Both the position numbers and the translations under genes were made by a program. Positions 5,422 through 7,131 of a stretch of 7,131 nucleotides of DNA are shown piece after piece (position 1 is the stretch's first letter; each line of letters begins with the position of its first letter). The notes under the pieces were generated by a model. It made no database searches, was not told the DNA's origin, and saw only the letters and a list, made by a program, of their open reading frames with translations. This DNA is from Actinomycetota bacterium (lineage in GTDB: Bacteria > Actinomycetota > Thermoleophilia > Solirubrobacterales > Solirubrobacteraceae): the NCBI GenBank assembly GCA_005788585.1, contig SYBY01000188.1, positions 1 to 7,131 on the forward strand. The letters run 5' to 3'.

Positions 5422-6900
5422 CTACGGCGCGGGTGGGGCGGCGACGCCTGCCGGCGCGGCCGGAGGAGCAGCCGTCGGCTCGGTCACCGGGGTCGTGGCG
5501 ACGGGTTCCGGCGCCGGGACCGGCTCAGGAGCGGGTGCCGGCGCCGGGACGGGCTCCGGGGCAGGCGTAGGCGCAGGTGCGGGCTCCGGTGCCGGTGCGG
5601 GCTCCGGCTCCGGCGCGGGCGCGGGCGCGGGCTCCGGCGCAGGCGCGGGCTCCGGCGCGGGCGCCGGCTCAGGTGCGGGCGCGGCGTCGACCTGTGCCGG
5701 AGCGCTCGACACGGTGGACTCGGGGCTGGTCTCGGCCGTGGCCGGGGCATCGGTGGTGGCCGGTGCCTCATCGGCGGGTGGCGTCGCAGGGACCTCGGTC
5801 GTCGTCTCTGGTGGGGCGACGGGCTCAGGCGCGGGCTCGGGGACCGGCGCCGGGTCGGGCGTCACGCTGACCTCGACGGTGACGCTCGGAGAGGTCGTTC
5901 CATCCTCCGTTGGCGTGTCCGGCGTCGTGGCGCTGCCGGCCGACGAGGTCTCGGTTCCCAGGTCGAGCAGCAGCTCGCCGGAGGCCAGGCCGGGGTCGGT
6001 CGGCTCCTCGTCAGGCTCTTCGCCCGGCTTCGGTTCGCCTTCGTCCTCGGGGGTGACGGGGACGGCGATGTCAACGACGTTGCTCGTCTCCGTGCCGTCG
6101 CCCTCCGTCGCAGTGGCCTCTCCGCCGGTGGTGTCCTCGACGACCGCGACACGGACGCGCAGCTTGGGGTCCTCGCCCTCTGCGGCGACGACGTCGACCG
6201 AGACCTTCACGGCCTGGCCGTCCTTCGTGCCGACGGCGGAGGGCTTGAGCGCGATCGTGACCGTCGACGCGGGCTGGTCGGGTCCGGGGGCGATCGAGAC
6301 CCGCACCTTGACCTGATCGTCGGCACGCTCGACTCCGACCACCCGCAGGGTGAAACGCCGGGGGCCGTTCTCGGGCGCGGCGGGGACGCCGGGCAGATCC
6401 ACGACCGTGGTCGTGGGCGCGCTCAGCGCCGGCCCGACCGGAGCCTTGCCCGGGCGGGTGGCGACGAGCTCGTCCCCGCCCGCCAGGCCGCCGTCGTCGT
6501 CACGCGCAAGGCCGTCGCCGGGCCCGGACTGGCGGCCGGACTCCGTGGTCTCACGGCTCCCGTCGCCGCCATCCGCCGGCGCCCCGGTGGTGGGGCGCGG
6601 CGGCGCGGGCAGCCCGATCGTGCCGGTGGAGGCCGGCGCGTCAGCGGACACGGTGGGAAGGATCGCGGCGGTCAGTCCACCGGCCTCGGCGCCCTCGTCA
6701 CCCGCGCGCGTCATGCGCAGGGGAGCGGGCTCGCGCCATGCGGGCGAGAGGGTCACGGTTTCGGACCCGGCGGAGAGACTCCGACCCGTCGACTGCGGAC
6801 CCTGCAGCAGCGGTCCCACGAGCGAACCCATGGCGATCACTGCGGCGCAGGTCGTCGCACAGCCGATGAGGGGAGCCACGATGTGGCTCGGCAGCGACAT
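5422..6900 (-). CDS. Membrane-anchored Pro/Ala/Glu-rich repeat protein, function unknown
   Basis: I do not recognise a named family. From ATG 6900 the product is 492 residues. Residues ~7-33 are hydrophobic (IVAPLIGC...AAVIAMGSLVG), acting as an uncleaved signal anchor or signal peptide. Residues ~34-180 form a Ser/Thr/Gly/Asp-rich linker. Residues ~182-283 have alternating hydrophobic residues (RRFTLRVVGVE, VKVRVSIAP, AVKVSVDVV, KLRVRVAVVE, VVDIAVPV) suggesting a beta-rich domain. Residues ~284-303 are acidic, and ~346-492 are proline-rich, with about ten PAPEP/EPAPAP-type units at 407-467. It may be a surface or cell-wall-spanning stalk with most of the chain outside; no LPXTG signal is seen. 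An in-frame ATG at 6915 would add five residues, but TGAGG at 6910-6906, five bases before ATG 6900, favours the shorter form. It runs against the operon, convergent with map and divergent from rpmJ. Confidence 0.75.
   Translation of the reverse strand: MSLPSHIVAPLIGCATTCAAVIAMGSLVGPLLQGPQSTGRSLSAGSETVTLSPAWREPAPLRMTRAGDEGAEAGGLTAAILPTVSADAPASTGTIGLPAPPRPTTGAPADGGDGSRETTESGRQSGPGDGLARDDDGGLAGGDELVATRPGKAPVGPALSAPTTTVVDLPGVPAAPENGPRRFTLRVVGVERADDQVKVRVSIAPGPDQPASTVTIALKPSAVGTKDGQAVKVSVDVVAAEGEDPKLRVRVAVVEDTTGGEATATEGDGTETSNVVDIAVPVTPEDEGEPKPGEEPDEEPTDPGLASGELLLDLGTETSSAGSATTPDTPTEDGTTSPSVTVEVSVTPDPAPVPEPAPEPVAPPETTTEVPATPPADEAPATTDAPATAETSPESTVSSAPAQVDAAPAPEPAPAPEPAPAPEPAPAPAPEPEPAPAPEPAPAPTPAPEPVPAPAPAPEPVPAPEPVATTPVTEPTAAPPAAPAGVAAPPAP
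5500..5682 (-). repeat. Pro-Ala-Pro-Glu repeat tract
   Basis: This stretch encodes 61 residues of repeated APAPEP units, some expanded to APAPAPEPEP, APAPTPAPEP or VPAPAPAPEP. At the DNA level it is an imperfect direct repeat of about 18 bp (for example GCGGGCTCCGGC plus flanks on the + strand), differing mostly at third codon positions. Such tracts form extended, stiff polyproline-like stalks, as in the periplasm-spanning part of TonB. Length variation by slippage or recombination is likely (inference). Confidence 0.85.
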
Positions 6901-6905
6901 ACTTG

Positions 6906-6910
6906 CCTCA
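6906..6910 (-). promoter_or_regulatory. Ribosome binding site deciding the start of the opposite-strand gene
   Basis: Read on the - strand, TGAGG is followed by CAAGT and then ATG (6900-6898), a good five-base spacing. The alternative ATG at 6915 overlaps this region and has only AAAAG upstream. This supports the shorter protein beginning MSLPSH. Confidence 0.55.
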
Positions 6911-6996
6911 TACATATCGGCTTTTCGCGTCGAATACTTGATTCTTCAGCGAATGTCCGGGTCGCGCGGGGGCGGGTAAGGTCCCCGTTCGAACCG

Positions 6997-7005
6997 TGCT
7001 AAGCT
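6997..7005 (+). promoter_or_regulatory. Candidate extended -10 promoter of the rpmJ operon
   Basis: TGCTAAGCT contains TG-N-TANNNT, an extended -10 form. It would start transcription near 7012 and give a leader of about 64 bases. No good -35 is visible 17 bases upstream (TAAGGT), which is tolerated with an extended -10. A promoter is expected here because the opposite-strand gene blocks read-through from map. Confidence 0.45.
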
Positions 7006-7021
7006 CCTTCGTCGCGCTTGT

Positions 7022-7042
7022 CGCGGACCCTGCGGTCCTGCG
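7022..7042 (+). other. Small hairpin in the presumed rpmJ leader
   Basis: GGACC (7025-7029) pairs with GGTCC (7034-7038) across CTGC. CGC (7022-7024) can extend the stem with GCG (7040-7042) around a bulged T. It lies in the predicted 5' leader, about 35 bases before the rpmJ start. It is short and may have no function. Confidence 0.3.
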
Positions 7043-7075
7043 CGCGCTGCCTCCCCTCCTCTCCGAAAGGCCCCA

Positions 7076-7131
7076 GTGAAGGTACGACCGTCGGTCAAGC
7101 CGATGTGCGAAAAGTGCAAGATCATCCGCCG
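7076..7131 (+). CDS. rpmJ: 50S ribosomal protein L36 (bL36), 3' end outside window
   Basis: L36 is the smallest 50S protein (about 37 residues), a zinc-ribbon that binds 23S rRNA late in assembly. The first 18 complete codons plus two bases are present, reading MKVRPSVKPMCEKCKIIR, which matches the family start almost exactly. Cys11 and Cys14 are the first two ligands of the zinc-binding (C+) form; the later Cys and His would lie past the window edge. The start is GTG at 7076, with GAAAGG at 7065-7070 five bases upstream. It is normally followed by rpsM, rpsK, rpsD, rpoA and rplQ. Here it appears to begin a new transcription unit and does not follow map and infA directly. Confidence 0.93.
   Translation, partial: MKVRPSVKPMCEKCKIIR

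Larger units (their letters stand above)
6901..7075. promoter_or_regulatory. Divergent intergenic region between the repeat-protein gene and rpmJ
   Basis: These 175 bases carry no gene. The part at about 6903-6956 is close to half A+T, clearly lower in GC than everything around it, and includes TATGTA on the - strand (6916-6911) and several GAAT/ATTC inverted pairs (for example 6932-6935 with 6941-6944). Such a dip between divergent genes is what a promoter or operator region looks like. Specific - strand promoter boxes could not be fixed with confidence. Confidence 0.5.

Noticed and set aside
5411..5450. GACGCC direct repeat at the map / repeat-gene junction as an insertion target duplication
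   Set aside because: The copies (near 5411 and 5444) do not flank the inserted gene, and no matching copy with inverted ends is seen near 6900-7075.
5369..6316. + strand open frame of 315 residues with silk-like GAGAGS repeats
   Set aside because: It starts inside map and is the complement of the PAPEP tract. Its third codon positions fall on the third positions of the - strand gene, which explains its lack of stops. It has no ribosome binding site, while the - strand frame has a good start, a membrane segment and a domain layout.
6846..6857. LIGC lipobox in the repeat protein suggesting a lipoprotein
   Set aside because: The segment before it is only about 10 residues, with no Lys or Arg, and hydrophobic residues continue well past the Cys. 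A signal anchor fits better.
6350..6979. + strand open frame of 209 residues running toward rpmJ (possible relocated gene)
   Set aside because: It is in the same shadow frame opposite the repeat-protein gene, is Pro/Ser/Gly-rich without a family pattern, and has no resemblance to IF-1.

Overview
The window is a high-GC (roughly two-thirds G+C or more by eye) stretch of a bacterial chromosome carrying the distal part of the spc ribosomal-protein operon, followed by the secretion/housekeeping block secY-adk-map and then the first codons of the next ribosomal operon (rpmJ...). The high GC, frequent ATGA/GTGA stop-start overlaps, GTG starts and style of the proteins suggest an actinobacterium. 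A deep-branching class such as Thermoleophilia is a reasonable guess, but it comes from general resemblance and not from a search.

Layout, + strand: 3' part of rpsH (1-295), rplF (299-832), rplR (829-1182), rpsE (1179-1802), rpmD (1799-1981), rplO (1971-2477). These genes are packed with overlaps or a 3-base gap and look translationally coupled. A 128-bp gap follows. It holds a perfect 10-bp hairpin with a T-rich tail (terminator/attenuator) and a second short inverted repeat. Then come secY (2606-3877), a 102-bp gap with a palindrome, adk (3980-4654) and map (4651-5412).

On the - strand at 5422-6900, tail to tail with map and only 9 bp from it, is a gene for a membrane-anchored Pro/Ala/Glu-rich repeat protein of unknown function. 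In many Gram-positive bacteria infA lies between map and rpmJ. No infA can be read here, and the opposite-strand gene occupies that slot. A divergent 175-bp intergenic region with an unusually A+T-rich stretch separates it from rpmJ (7076 to the window end), which appears to have its own promoter.

The + strand genes work together: 30S and 50S proteins, the SecY translocon channel, adenylate kinase for nucleotide energy balance, and methionine aminopeptidase for maturing new proteins. The oddest observation is in adenylate kinase. The P-loop reads GPPGAGTGTQ, with Thr where the family has its key Lys. The next conserved motif is TGN instead of TGD. The LID tetrad is a Ser/Thr/Cys/Asp mixture of the zinc-binding and non-zinc types. 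All the other substrate-binding arginines I can identify are kept.
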